Below are positions 43,375 to 52,069 of a stretch of DNA of 64,000 nt, piece by piece (position 1 is the first letter of the stretch; each line of letters begins with the position of its first letter). The position numbers were made by a program, and so were the translations under genes. Location of the stretch: the NCBI GenBank assembly GCA_019873735.1, contig JAIOAQ010000001.1, positions 1 to 64,000 of the forward strand, given 5' to 3'. The DNA comes from Chloroflexota bacterium (GTDB lineage Bacteria; Chloroflexota; Anaerolineae; Anaerolineales; Villigracilaceae). The notes below the pieces were generated by a model. That model searched no databases. It saw nothing but the letters and a program-made list of their open reading frames with translations, and had not been told where the DNA came from.

Positions 43375-44811
43375 TTATTTCGTTTGCAGATATGCGTCTA
43401 TGGCTTCTGCCGCTTTGCGCCCGCTGACCATGGCAGTAACAACAAGGTCAGGGCCGGTGACGACATCTCCGCCGGCAAAGACGCCTTCGCGGCTGGTGCG
43501 GCCTGTCTCGCGGTCGACAACCGTGATCAGGCCCCAGTCGTGTGTTTCCAGGCCGGGGGTAGTTTCACCCAGGATGGGATCAGGCCAGTACCCCAGCGCT
43601 TTGACGGCTGTGTCGCAGGCAACCGAGAAGTTGGAACCTTCCACCGGGACGGGTTTGCGGCGGCCTTTGGCATCCGGTTCGCCCAGTACCATTTCAATGC
43701 ATTCTACGGCGGCCAGTTTTCCATCCTCGCCGGCAATGAAGCGTACCGGCTGAGTCAGGAAGCGATAGCGTGCGCCCTCTTCCTTGGCCAACTGGCGGTC
43801 TTTGCGGTTGCCGGGCATTTCTTTTTCGGTGCGGCGGTAGAGGCAGGTGACCTCTTCCGCGCCCAGGCGCAGGGCAGTGCGCAGGCAGTCTGAGGCCGTG
43901 TCGCCACCGCCGATGACAACCACGCGCTTGCCAATCACGAGCGGTTCGCGTTTGTCTTTGGGTAAATATTTTGGATCTACGTTGCCGCGAATCAGGAAGT
44001 CGGTGGCTTCGTATACGCCGGGCAGGTCTTCGCCGGGGATATCCATGCGGGCGTCTTTGCCGGTGCCTACGCCGATGAATACGGCATCGAACCCCTCGTT
44101 GAACAAATCGTCTATGGTCTTATCTTTGCCGATATAGGTATTGCCTACAAATTTGATCCCTGCTTTGCGCAAGTCATCCCATTTCTGGAAAAAGGCGGTT
44201 TTGGGCAGTTTGAAATTCGGGATGCCGTAAACCAGCAGGCCGCCTGGGGCAGGTTTGGCATCAAAGATGGTGACGGCATGACCGCGCACAACCAGTTCGT
44301 GAGCGCAGGCTAGGCCAGATGGGCCGGCGCCGACGATAGCGACTTTCTTTCCGGTGGGCTTGCCGACCGGCACGGTGTAAGGGTCGTTGGCGCGTTCCCA
44401 ATCCAGGGCAAAGACCTCCAACGGACCGCACAGAACCGGCTCGTGGTATTTGTTCAGCACGCAGGAACCCTCGCACAATGCCTCGTGTGGACAGACGCGC
44501 CCGCAAATTTCTGGCAGAGAAGACGTTTTGTGGTAAATTTCGGCGGCTTCTTTGAAGCGCCCTTGCTCAATCAGCCACATGGCTGAGGGAATATCATTGT
44601 GGGTGGGGCATGCCACCATACACGGCGCCGGATCGGGACAATGGATACAGCGGGAGGCGTGCCACATGGCGCATTCTTCGGCAAGCGGCCGCATAACGTC
44701 CTCGAAATCATGAACGCGTTCTTCGGGTGGACGCATGGGCAAATCGCAGAACGGCATGTAGACGCGCGTTTTACGGTCGATGGCGAGGAATTCACTTTGG
44801 ACAGCCTGCAT
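43375..44811 (-). CDS. gltD: NAD(P)-dependent glutamate-synthase small-subunit-like oxidoreductase
   Basis: 478 aa. Cysteine clusters near the N-terminus (CIHCPDPAPCMVAC and CGRVCPHEALCEGSC) bind two 4Fe-4S clusters. An FAD fold (GAGPSGLACAHELVVRGH) and an NAD(P) fold (GGGDTASDCLRTALRLGA) follow, ending in the FAD-contacting GVFAGGDVVTGP. It would pass electrons from NAD(P)H. No large GltB subunit or NfnA partner is adjacent, so it may serve another partner. GGAGGATT gives the start at 44811. Confidence 0.88.
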   Translation of the reverse strand: MQAVQSEFLAIDRKTRVYMPFCDLPMRPPEERVHDFEDVMRPLAEECAMWHASRCIHCPDPAPCMVACPTHNDIPSAMWLIEQGRFKEAAEIYHKTSSLPEICGRVCPHEALCEGSCVLNKYHEPVLCGPLEVFALDWERANDPYTVPVGKPTGKKVAIVGAGPSGLACAHELVVRGHAVTIFDAKPAPGGLLVYGIPNFKLPKTAFFQKWDDLRKAGIKFVGNTYIGKDKTIDDLFNEGFDAVFIGVGTGKDARMDIPGEDLPGVYEATDFLIRGNVDPKYLPKDKREPLVIGKRVVVIGGGDTASDCLRTALRLGAEEVTCLYRRTEKEMPGNRKDRQLAKEEGARYRFLTQPVRFIAGEDGKLAAVECIEMVLGEPDAKGRRKPVPVEGSNFSVACDTAVKALGYWPDPILGETTPGLETHDWGLITVVDRETGRTSREGVFAGGDVVTGPDLVVTAMVSGRKAAEAIDAYLQTK

Positions 44812-44941
44812 TGCAATCCTCCAAATAAGCCGATAAAAAGTTAACAATGCTCTTAAATACGATAATACCTAAACTCTTGTGATGCACACAGCCTCTAATG
44901 TCACCAATGCGCGTGACAATCGTCATCAATCTTTCTGTGCA

Positions 44942-45937
<996 letters not shown>

Positions 45938-46013
45938 AACTCTAATTTTTCCTTATTCGGTAAGATATGTACAATTATAGCCGCCCTGAGAAATTTTTGC
46001 AGGGGATTTTTGA

Positions 46014-46146
46014 AACGCAAGGACGCAAAGGCGCAAGTTTTTTAACGCAAGGATGCGAAGGTGCAAGGGCGCAGGGATTTTTTTAACGCAAAGGCGCAGA
46101 GCGCAAGGTTTTTAACGCAAGGATGCGAAGGTGCAAAGGCGCAAGA
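46014..46146. repeat. Tandem 'aacgcaaggatgcgaaggtgcaa' intergenic repeat
   Basis: Four irregular units start at 46014, 46044, 46085 and 46114. Each is preceded by a T-run and built from 'gcaaagg/gcgaagg' words. A 28-base stretch at 46040-46067 recurs unchanged at 46110-46137. A further single copy lies at 63331-63365. Such word repeats are common between genes in Chloroflexota; no coding frame fits them. Confidence 0.8.
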
Positions 46147-46157
46147 GTCAGGTTTTT

Positions 46158-46273
46158 ACTGCCTACCCTCCCGCAGGTTTTGGCGCAATGTCCAAGCCAG
46201 AAGACGTGTCCATAATTGCCGGTATTGCTTGCCGGCCCCGTTTTAACCTGCGGGAGGGTTAAGGGTAGGCAGT
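46158..46273. repeat. Imperfect inverted repeat around a 65-bp spacer
   Basis: The left arm 46158-46179 is the reverse complement of 46245-46273 except for a 7-base insertion in the right arm. The left arm is also present near 17168. The enclosed DNA has no gene. It resembles a small non-autonomous repeat. The following 46274-46374 contains fragments (accacaagg, cttggtgtccttagtggtg) of another dispersed word repeat. Confidence 0.6.
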
Positions 46274-46374
46274 TATGGATAAGGAAACGAAAAGGGCTCA
46301 ACCACAAGGCGCACGAAGGAAAATATCAACTCCCCCTTTGTGTACTTGGTGTCCTTAGTGGTGAAAATCTTTGT

Positions 46375-47859
46375 TTAACGTTCGTAGGCGCCGATATCCG
46401 GCGGGCCATTGCACGTGCGGCCATCCAGGTCTGTGTCTGGAGCGCCCTCGGTGGTGCCACCATCAACTGCCGGGCTGCCGGCCTGCAGATGATAGTCGCC
46501 TGGCTCGCCCCAGGCCGGGCGGACGAAGCGCGGGTCGCCGCACAGGTTGCCTGCTCCCAGCGAGCCGATGTCCCCGCAGGTGTAGGTGGTGTCGCCGTGA
46601 GTCAGAATAAATTCGTTCTGCGGAAAGAAGAATAGGGTATGGTCAATAGTCACCGTGCTGGCCGGGGCGATGAAGATCGGCGCTTCGGGGCCGCGGCTGC
46701 TGAAGATGGTATTGCGCACGGTGACCTGAGCGGGGACGTCGGGGTAATCGTATTGCACGTACATCAGGTAGTTGTGGCCGAGGAAGTCATCCACGGTGAC
46801 GTTGACGATCTCAAACTGGGCGTTGGCCTGTTCTTCGGGGGCGATGACGATGGCCGCCCAGGGAGAAGGTTCGGGGTCGCCGTCGCCGCGGCCGTAGATG
46901 AGGCTGTTCTCGATGCGGCTGTTCGGACCCCACAGTTTCACCCCGTCGCAGGAGTTGTTCGCCACGATGGTGTTGCGGATGGTGGTGTTGGCGGCCTTGG
47001 AGTCCAGGCCGTCGCCGTAGTTATGCTCGGCGAGGGTGTCCTCGATCAGGATCGGCCCCTGGGAGGGTTCGATGCCGAAGCCGTCGGGGCGGTCGTAAGG
47101 GCGGTTGGAGCCGTCGCCGCCCTGGTAGTAGTGTCCGCTCCAGGAGAGGGAGGCACCGCGGATGACCACGTTGCGCCAGCCGCCATGTTCCCCGGCCGGC
47201 CCGCCCAGCGCGCCGAAGCCGGCGTATTCGATGCGACAGTTGAGGATTTGCAGGTCCTCCACGTCCTGGATGTTCATGCCGAACTCGTCCACGTGATGGA
47301 TGTAGAGGTCTTGCAGGATGATGTGGGCGGTGGGCGCGCCGAGGATTTCTACTCCCTCGCGGAACCAGGCCGCCTCGCCGGAAGCGGTGTCGTCGTGGGT
47401 GATCTCCAGGTTGGCGATGCGCACGTACTGAACGCCGGATAAGTTGATGGCGGTGGCGAGGTTATCGCGCCCGGCCAGGATGGGGCGGTTGCCTTCTTCG
47501 CCGGTGATGGTGATCCAGGCCTCGGCGCTGCCGGAGGGCGGGGTGAGGATGTCGGCGTCGTACTCGCGGAGGGTGTAGCGGCCGCCGAGGATGACCAGGG
47601 TATCGCCGGGGCGCAGTTGCCGCGAGGCGTAGCCGGGGCTGGCCCAGGGCTGCTCGCGCGTGCCGGGGTTGGAATCGGAGCCGGAGGAAGAGACATAGAA
47701 GGTCTGACCGGAGCCGCTGGGAACCGAAGACGAGGAGGATGGCTGCGATGACGTTTGGGATGGAGCGGTAGGCGGCTGTGCGGGTTGTGATCCGCCGGTC
47801 AGGTTGCAGGCCAGGCTGAGCAGCAGGCAAAGGACGATGACAATCAGGTAGTTTCTCAT
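46375..47859 (-). CDS. Parallel beta-helix surface lipoprotein
   Basis: 494 aa with lipobox L-S-L-A-C18, a Ser/Pro linker (20-50), then a pectate-lyase-like N-terminal block (TFYVSSSGSDSNPGTREQPW) and right-handed parallel beta-helix coils (repeated short strands ending in N/D, such as TTIRNTIVANNSCDGVKLWGP). The end, GSPAVDGG, then GPPDIGAYE, is typical of beta-helix proteins with a capped C-terminus. A polysaccharide lyase or glycan-binding role is possible; no catalytic set can be named. It is last of three surface-protein genes on this strand, 45 bases after the TSP3 gene. Confidence 0.85.
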   Translation of the reverse strand: MRNYLIVIVLCLLLSLACNLTGGSQPAQPPTAPSQTSSQPSSSSSVPSGSGQTFYVSSSGSDSNPGTREQPWASPGYASRQLRPGDTLVILGGRYTLREYDADILTPPSGSAEAWITITGEEGNRPILAGRDNLATAINLSGVQYVRIANLEITHDDTASGEAAWFREGVEILGAPTAHIILQDLYIHHVDEFGMNIQDVEDLQILNCRIEYAGFGALGGPAGEHGGWRNVVIRGASLSWSGHYYQGGDGSNRPYDRPDGFGIEPSQGPILIEDTLAEHNYGDGLDSKAANTTIRNTIVANNSCDGVKLWGPNSRIENSLIYGRGDGDPEPSPWAAIVIAPEEQANAQFEIVNVTVDDFLGHNYLMYVQYDYPDVPAQVTVRNTIFSSRGPEAPIFIAPASTVTIDHTLFFFPQNEFILTHGDTTYTCGDIGSLGAGNLCGDPRFVRPAWGEPGDYHLQAGSPAVDGGTTEGAPDTDLDGRTCNGPPDIGAYER

Positions 47860-47904
47860 GGCGTTTCTCTAATTCTTGTTTCGGTTAGAACGCGTTTTTT
47901 TTGA

Positions 47905-49740
47905 TCACCTTACGCAAATGCGATACGCGGCCAGGAAAGATTGACTCTCGGACCAGAACTCCATCTCGTTGCAATGCCAGTACTGTGCTCCATGGGAGCG
48001 TTCCAGACGGCCCAGGTCTTGCACGAGGCTCAGCGGATCGATCTGACCTTCACAACGAATTTCCAAATGTAGAGGTTGCTCGCCTCTCACCGTGATCGCA
48101 ACTTGCTCGTTGACAGAATAGACCTGACCGCTCTGCGACAGAGAACCGTTCTGTGGCAAACGCATCCAGCCAGAATCTTGCAGACGGGCATAGCAGTAGA
48201 AGTTCTGGAAGGCAGTGTTGGTCATGAGCCCGTACAACTCAATGATGAGTTCCACACTTTGACCTGCCGGCCAGGAACAGCCGCTGTTTTCCTCTGCGCC
48301 GCGCTGTTGCGGGCAGGAATCCATCTGGTTGGGCGTGCCATCGCCATCGCCATCCGGCTCATCTGCCTGACCGTTGCCGTTCCAATCCGACGGACAGCCC
48401 CGCAGCGTGGATCCGTATCCCAGCCCAAAACGATCCGGGCAGTCATCGGCGCGGTCAAGTACGCCGTCGCAGTCGGTATCCTGCGGACAAAGATCCACCC
48501 GCCCGGATTGTTCGATATCGCCGTAGGTGCAAAGGTCTGGGAAAAGGGTACAAATGATATTCGGCCGTTCCTCGTGAACCAGCAACCTTTCATCCGGGCA
48601 GCCGCCATTCCAGCGCGGTCCTTCTCGTTCCGGGCAATTATCCTGGCCATCTGCAATGCTATCCCCATCGGCGTCTCCACTATAAGGACAACCCAGATTC
48701 TCTGCCGGCCCTGACTGGGAATCGCAGCGATCGAGGAAGTCCGGCACCCCATCGTTATCAGCGTCGCTGTTCCAGCCCTCGGGCAGACAGCCGTTGAACT
48801 GCGGCCAACCCGGCTGTTCTGGGCAGCCATCCTGCGCGTCCGGGATGCCATCCTGGTCACGATCGTCCGTCACGGGGCAGCCGCTGTTCTGGGGAGAGCC
48901 GCCCTGATCGGAACAGGCATCCTGTCCATCGGCGATGCCGTCGCCGTCGCGGTCATTCGTCTGCTGGAGAGGACAACCGCCGTTTTCCGGTGGCCCGGCC
49001 TGATCGGGACAATCATCGGCCGCATCCACCAGCCCGTCGGCGTCGCGGTCGGTCAAGAGACCCTGCTGCGGACAGCCGTTCCATTCGGGACCCCCGGCCT
49101 GGGAGGGGCAATGATCCTGCCAATCGGCCACCCCGTCGCCGTCCTGATCCGGGAGGCTTTCGGGCGGGCAGCCACGATCCTCGGCCGCGCCCGCCGCCTG
49201 GGGGCAGGCATCCTGGTCATCGGGCAGGCCATCGTTATCGGCATCGTTGGGGATAGGGCAGCCCTGATTGGCCGGGGCGGGTTGATCGGGGCAGGCGTCC
49301 TGGGCATCGGGGATGCCATCGGCGTCGCGGTCGGCGGCGGGCAGCACTGTGACCGAGAGGGTGACCATATTGGTGCTCCCCTGTTCATTAGCGGCCACAA
49401 AGGCCAGGGTATGCTGGCCGGGCGTTTGCGGCGTCCAATTCCAGGTGCCAATCAACTGCGCCTGATGGGGACTTGCCATTTGTTCGCCTGCCAGCCGATC
49501 GTCCACGTAGAAGCGCAGCCAGCGGATCAGGCTGCGGCGTCCCTCGGCGGCGGCCTGAACGGACACCGTCACGTGGGAGCTCAGGGGAGTGTTCGGCGCA
49601 GGCTGCATGATGCGCAGCACAGGCTGCTCATTCCCTGCTCCGCCTCTTTGCCAGAGGAAAATTCCGGCGCATACCCCCACGCCCAGCAGGATCAAAACAA
49701 GGATACTTGCAGTCAGCAAACAACCTTTTTGAGAGCGCAT
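47905..49740 (-). CDS. Exported thrombospondin type 3 repeat (calcium-binding) protein
   Basis: 611 aa with an N-terminal membrane anchor (about 9-30), a beta domain (about 40-130) and roughly ten D-x-D-x-D-G-x-x-D units (about 135-480), for example DRDADGIPDAQDACPDQ. Each unit bears a Cys pair and is linked by P-x-N-x-G-C-P. Thrombospondin type 3 repeats bind calcium and form rigid rods. The C-terminal 120 residues are a separate domain with several Cys and Trp. AGGAGG precedes the start; 15 bases separate it from the upstream lipoprotein gene. Likely a calcium-stiffened adhesion or surface stalk. Confidence 0.85.
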   Translation of the reverse strand: MRSQKGCLLTASILVLILLGVGVCAGIFLWQRGGAGNEQPVLRIMQPAPNTPLSSHVTVSVQAAAEGRRSLIRWLRFYVDDRLAGEQMASPHQAQLIGTWNWTPQTPGQHTLAFVAANEQGSTNMVTLSVTVLPAADRDADGIPDAQDACPDQPAPANQGCPIPNDADNDGLPDDQDACPQAAGAAEDRGCPPESLPDQDGDGVADWQDHCPSQAGGPEWNGCPQQGLLTDRDADGLVDAADDCPDQAGPPENGGCPLQQTNDRDGDGIADGQDACSDQGGSPQNSGCPVTDDRDQDGIPDAQDGCPEQPGWPQFNGCLPEGWNSDADNDGVPDFLDRCDSQSGPAENLGCPYSGDADGDSIADGQDNCPEREGPRWNGGCPDERLLVHEERPNIICTLFPDLCTYGDIEQSGRVDLCPQDTDCDGVLDRADDCPDRFGLGYGSTLRGCPSDWNGNGQADEPDGDGDGTPNQMDSCPQQRGAEENSGCSWPAGQSVELIIELYGLMTNTAFQNFYCYARLQDSGWMRLPQNGSLSQSGQVYSVNEQVAITVRGEQPLHLEIRCEGQIDPLSLVQDLGRLERSHGAQYWHCNEMEFWSESQSFLAAYRICVR

Positions 49741-49755
49741 ATCGGCCTCCTGGTT

Positions 49756-51090
49756 TCAGGGAATCGGCATGGTGAAGTAGAACCAGACCGACCAGTTGCC
49801 GTTATTGCCGGCGCCATCCACGGCGCGCACGCGCCAGCGGTAGTCGGTATAGTCGCAGAACAGGGCATTGTTCGGCACGGCGTATTCTGTGGCAGTGGTA
49901 TTCCAGGTGCCGATGGTGGACCAGTCGCCGGCGGCGTTGCGCTTGTCCAGACGCACCTGGTAGCTGACTCCGCTGGGATCGGAGACCGGGTACCAGCGCA
50001 ACGTAATCGGACAGTACTGGGTGGGAGGATTGTTCGCGTTGCCGCTGCCGGGACTGAGCGGCGCGGGAACCGGCGGAGGAGTGGTATCCCGCTGCGGGGT
50101 CTGAGTAGGCGGCGGAGGAGGATTCGTCGGCGCTGGAATGACACAAGAGCCGCTGACGTTGATCGTCAGAGAACGTTCCTGCTTGGAGCCGTCGGCGAAT
50201 CCGGCCGCCAGCGTGTAGGTCGCCGTGTTGCAGAGACAGACGCGCTTCTGCCCGCTGGCGGCGACCTGCTGTCCGTCCAGATAGACCCGCAGGGCATTGG
50301 TTTCCCAATGCAGGAAGGTGCAGGAACCGGCCTGCAGGCTGGTGGCATCTGCCCAGAAGTTCAGCACGGGGCTCGGCATTGTCGGAGGCGGCGCGGTGGC
50401 GGTTGTACACGTTCCCTGCACATCGATGGTGACGCTTTGCGCGTACTTGTCACCGGCCAGGACGATCAGGTCATAGCGGGTGGTGAAACACGGGCAGACC
50501 TGCGCCTGGCCCTGAGGCGGCACCTGCTGACCGTTGATGTCAATGCTTTGGGGTTGGGGAACGGAAACATTCCAGTGGAGGAAGGTGCATTCACCAGCGT
50601 TTAGAGAAGTGGCATCGGCGCGCAATTCCACCAGCGAGAACGGGAAGGGCGTCGCTACGCCGGGGGTCGGTGTTCCCATTAACAAGGGGGCCGGGGTGGG
50701 CATGCTTAGAACGCGCAGGCGCGCTTTTTCTGAATCGAACGTCTCGCCCGCGGCGGTTGTCAGCCGCACGAACAGGTCGTAGTCGCCCGGTGCGACGGGC
50801 GTCCACTGACCATCCCCCACCCAGAGGGGCGGATCCCCTTCCTGGCGGGAGATCGTCAGGCTGGCCACGGCTACATTGTTGACCACGATGGTCATGCTCT
50901 GGGGTCGGTCGGTAACGCTGCTATGGGCGCGCACGTACAGGGAACTGTTCACCGGGATTGTGACATCGCCTTGCGGTGCATCGAGGCTCACCATCAAGGG
51001 ATGATAGGTGCTGTCGAACGCGCATCCCTGCGCCGGCAAAAGGAGCAGGGCAAGCGCGCACACAAAAACAAGCCTTATCTTGTACCACAT
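49756..51090 (-). CDS. Lipoprotein with Ig-like, duplicated C-x-F-L-H-W and FN3-like domains
   Basis: 444 aa from the ATG at 51090, defined by GGAGGCGCTT. The lipobox is P-A-Q-G-C23. An Ig-like domain (about 30-125) is followed by two copies of a module of about 75 residues (starting near VELRADATSLNAGECTFLHW and NFWADATSLQAGSCTFLHW), each with three Cys. After a Pro/Thr linker comes a fibronectin-III-like domain (ITLRWYPVSDPSGVSYQVRLD). All features point to a surface-anchored binding protein. It is first of the surface-protein trio and has a promoter in front. Confidence 0.82.
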   Translation of the reverse strand: MWYKIRLVFVCALALLLLPAQGCAFDSTYHPLMVSLDAPQGDVTIPVNSSLYVRAHSSVTDRPQSMTIVVNNVAVASLTISRQEGDPPLWVGDGQWTPVAPGDYDLFVRLTTAAGETFDSEKARLRVLSMPTPAPLLMGTPTPGVATPFPFSLVELRADATSLNAGECTFLHWNVSVPQPQSIDINGQQVPPQGQAQVCPCFTTRYDLIVLAGDKYAQSVTIDVQGTCTTATAPPPTMPSPVLNFWADATSLQAGSCTFLHWETNALRVYLDGQQVAASGQKRVCLCNTATYTLAAGFADGSKQERSLTINVSGSCVIPAPTNPPPPPTQTPQRDTTPPPVPAPLSPGSGNANNPPTQYCPITLRWYPVSDPSGVSYQVRLDKRNAAGDWSTIGTWNTTATEYAVPNNALFCDYTDYRWRVRAVDGAGNNGNWSVWFYFTMPIP

Positions 51091-51121
51091 AAGCGCCTCC
51101 AAAAACGATGCTCGCATTTTC

Positions 51122-51150
51122 ACAATAAGAAATTTTGAGCCGGGAGGCAA
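51122..51150 (-). promoter_or_regulatory. Probable promoter of the three surface-protein genes
   Basis: On the minus strand TTGCCT (51145-51150) and TATTGT (51122-51127) are 17 bases apart. Transcription would start near 51115, 25 bases before the start codon of the Ig/FN3 lipoprotein. Confidence 0.4.
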
Positions 51151-51182
51151 GAGTAAAAATTACCCGGTAGGGGGAGAAAAAA

Positions 51183-51230
51183 GTACCGCCGACCTTTGGT
51201 CGGCCTTGCCGGGGCAGAGCCCGGCGGTAC
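51183..51230. repeat. Three-stem palindromic intergenic element
   Basis: Outer arms 51183-51191 and 51222-51230 are exact reverse complements, enclosing two smaller hairpins (about 51190-51202 and 51208-51225). It would fold like a three-way junction. It lies in the 293-bp gap between the response regulator and the surface-protein genes. Confidence 0.6.
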
Positions 51231-51298
51231 AGTCGGCCCTGCAAGAAACCTGGCTACCCATTTCGGCGGGGAGATCAATCTCCCGTCTCAATCCATGC

Positions 51299-51372
51299 AG
51301 TCAGCTGGAAGCCGACTGCGAATCGGCTTCACAGGTTGAAGCCTGTTGTATGTCACAGGCTGGAAGCCTGTG
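51299..51372. repeat. Array of three 'aggctggaagcct'-type palindromes
   Basis: Three successive short palindromes share the centre tggaa/ttgaa: about 51299-51316, 51331-51346 and 51354-51372 (cacaggc-tggaa-gcctgtg). Each could form a hairpin of 5-7 bp. This is a REP-like intergenic element just after the response regulator stop and may also stop transcription. Confidence 0.65.
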
Positions 51373-51384
51373 CTACAACCTGTG

Positions 51385-52056
51385 CTATTCTTCTTCTCCC
51401 TTCTCCAGCGAGGCCCAGCCCTTCTTCAGCGCCAGCAGGGCGGCCTGGGTGCGGCTGTTGACGTGTAACTTGCGATAGATTTCGCTCAGGCGGTTGGCGA
51501 CGGTGCGCTCGGAAAGGTGCAGCGTGCGCGCCACGCTCTTGTTATCGGCCCCCTGCGCCACCAGTCGCAGCACCTCCCTCTCGCCCTCGGTGAGTTCCTC
51601 CAGCCCCTCCCGACGTTCCTCCAGGCGGCTCAGGCGGCGGAATTCATCCAGTACACGCGCGGCCAACGCGGGGTCCACCAGCGCTTCGCCGCGCGCCACG
51701 GCGCGGATGGCGGCCAGCAGTTCCTGCTCATCGGCGTCCTTAAGCAGGTAGCCCTGGGCGCCGGCGCGGATGGCGTCGAAGACGTAGCGCTCCTGGCGGT
51801 ACATGGTCAGGACGATGACGCGCGTCTCCGGGCAGGATGTGACGATCTGCCGCGTCGCTTCCACCCCGTCCAGGCGCGGCATCTGAATGTCCATCAGCAC
51901 CACGTCGGGGCGCAACTGGCGCGCCAGGCGCACCGCCTGCTCGCCGTCTTCGGCCTCGCCGACGACGCGCAGATCGCCGGCCGCCTCGCACAGGTGCCGC
52001 AGTCCCTGGCGGAAGAGGCGATGGTCATCGGCGAGGAGGAGGCGAATCGTCGTCAT
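51385..52056 (-). CDS. NarL/LuxR-family response regulator
   Basis: 223 aa. The receiver domain has acidic pocket Asp10-Asp11, phospho-acceptor Asp56 (VVLMDIQMP), Thr84-like T-M-Y and Lys in YLLKDADEQ. The LuxR-type helix-turn-helix (about 150-215) reads LTEGEREVLRLVAQGADNKSVA, then LHLSERTVANRLSEIYRKL. It lies 13 bases downstream of the histidine kinase gene on the same strand and is certainly its partner by position. Its targets may include the surface-protein genes next in line, which is inference. Confidence 0.94.
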   Translation of the reverse strand: MTTIRLLLADDHRLFRQGLRHLCEAAGDLRVVGEAEDGEQAVRLARQLRPDVVLMDIQMPRLDGVEATRQIVTSCPETRVIVLTMYRQERYVFDAIRAGAQGYLLKDADEQELLAAIRAVARGEALVDPALAARVLDEFRRLSRLEERREGLEELTEGEREVLRLVAQGADNKSVARTLHLSERTVANRLSEIYRKLHVNSRTQAALLALKKGWASLEKGEEE

Positions 52057-52069
52057 AAGAACCCCTGTT

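Noticed and set aside
46014-46146. CRISPR array
   Set aside because: Units are irregular, abut without unique spacers of constant length, and no cas gene is present in the window.
51299-51372. CRISPR repeats
   Set aside because: Only three short palindromes with very short, unequal gaps; REP-like elements fit better.
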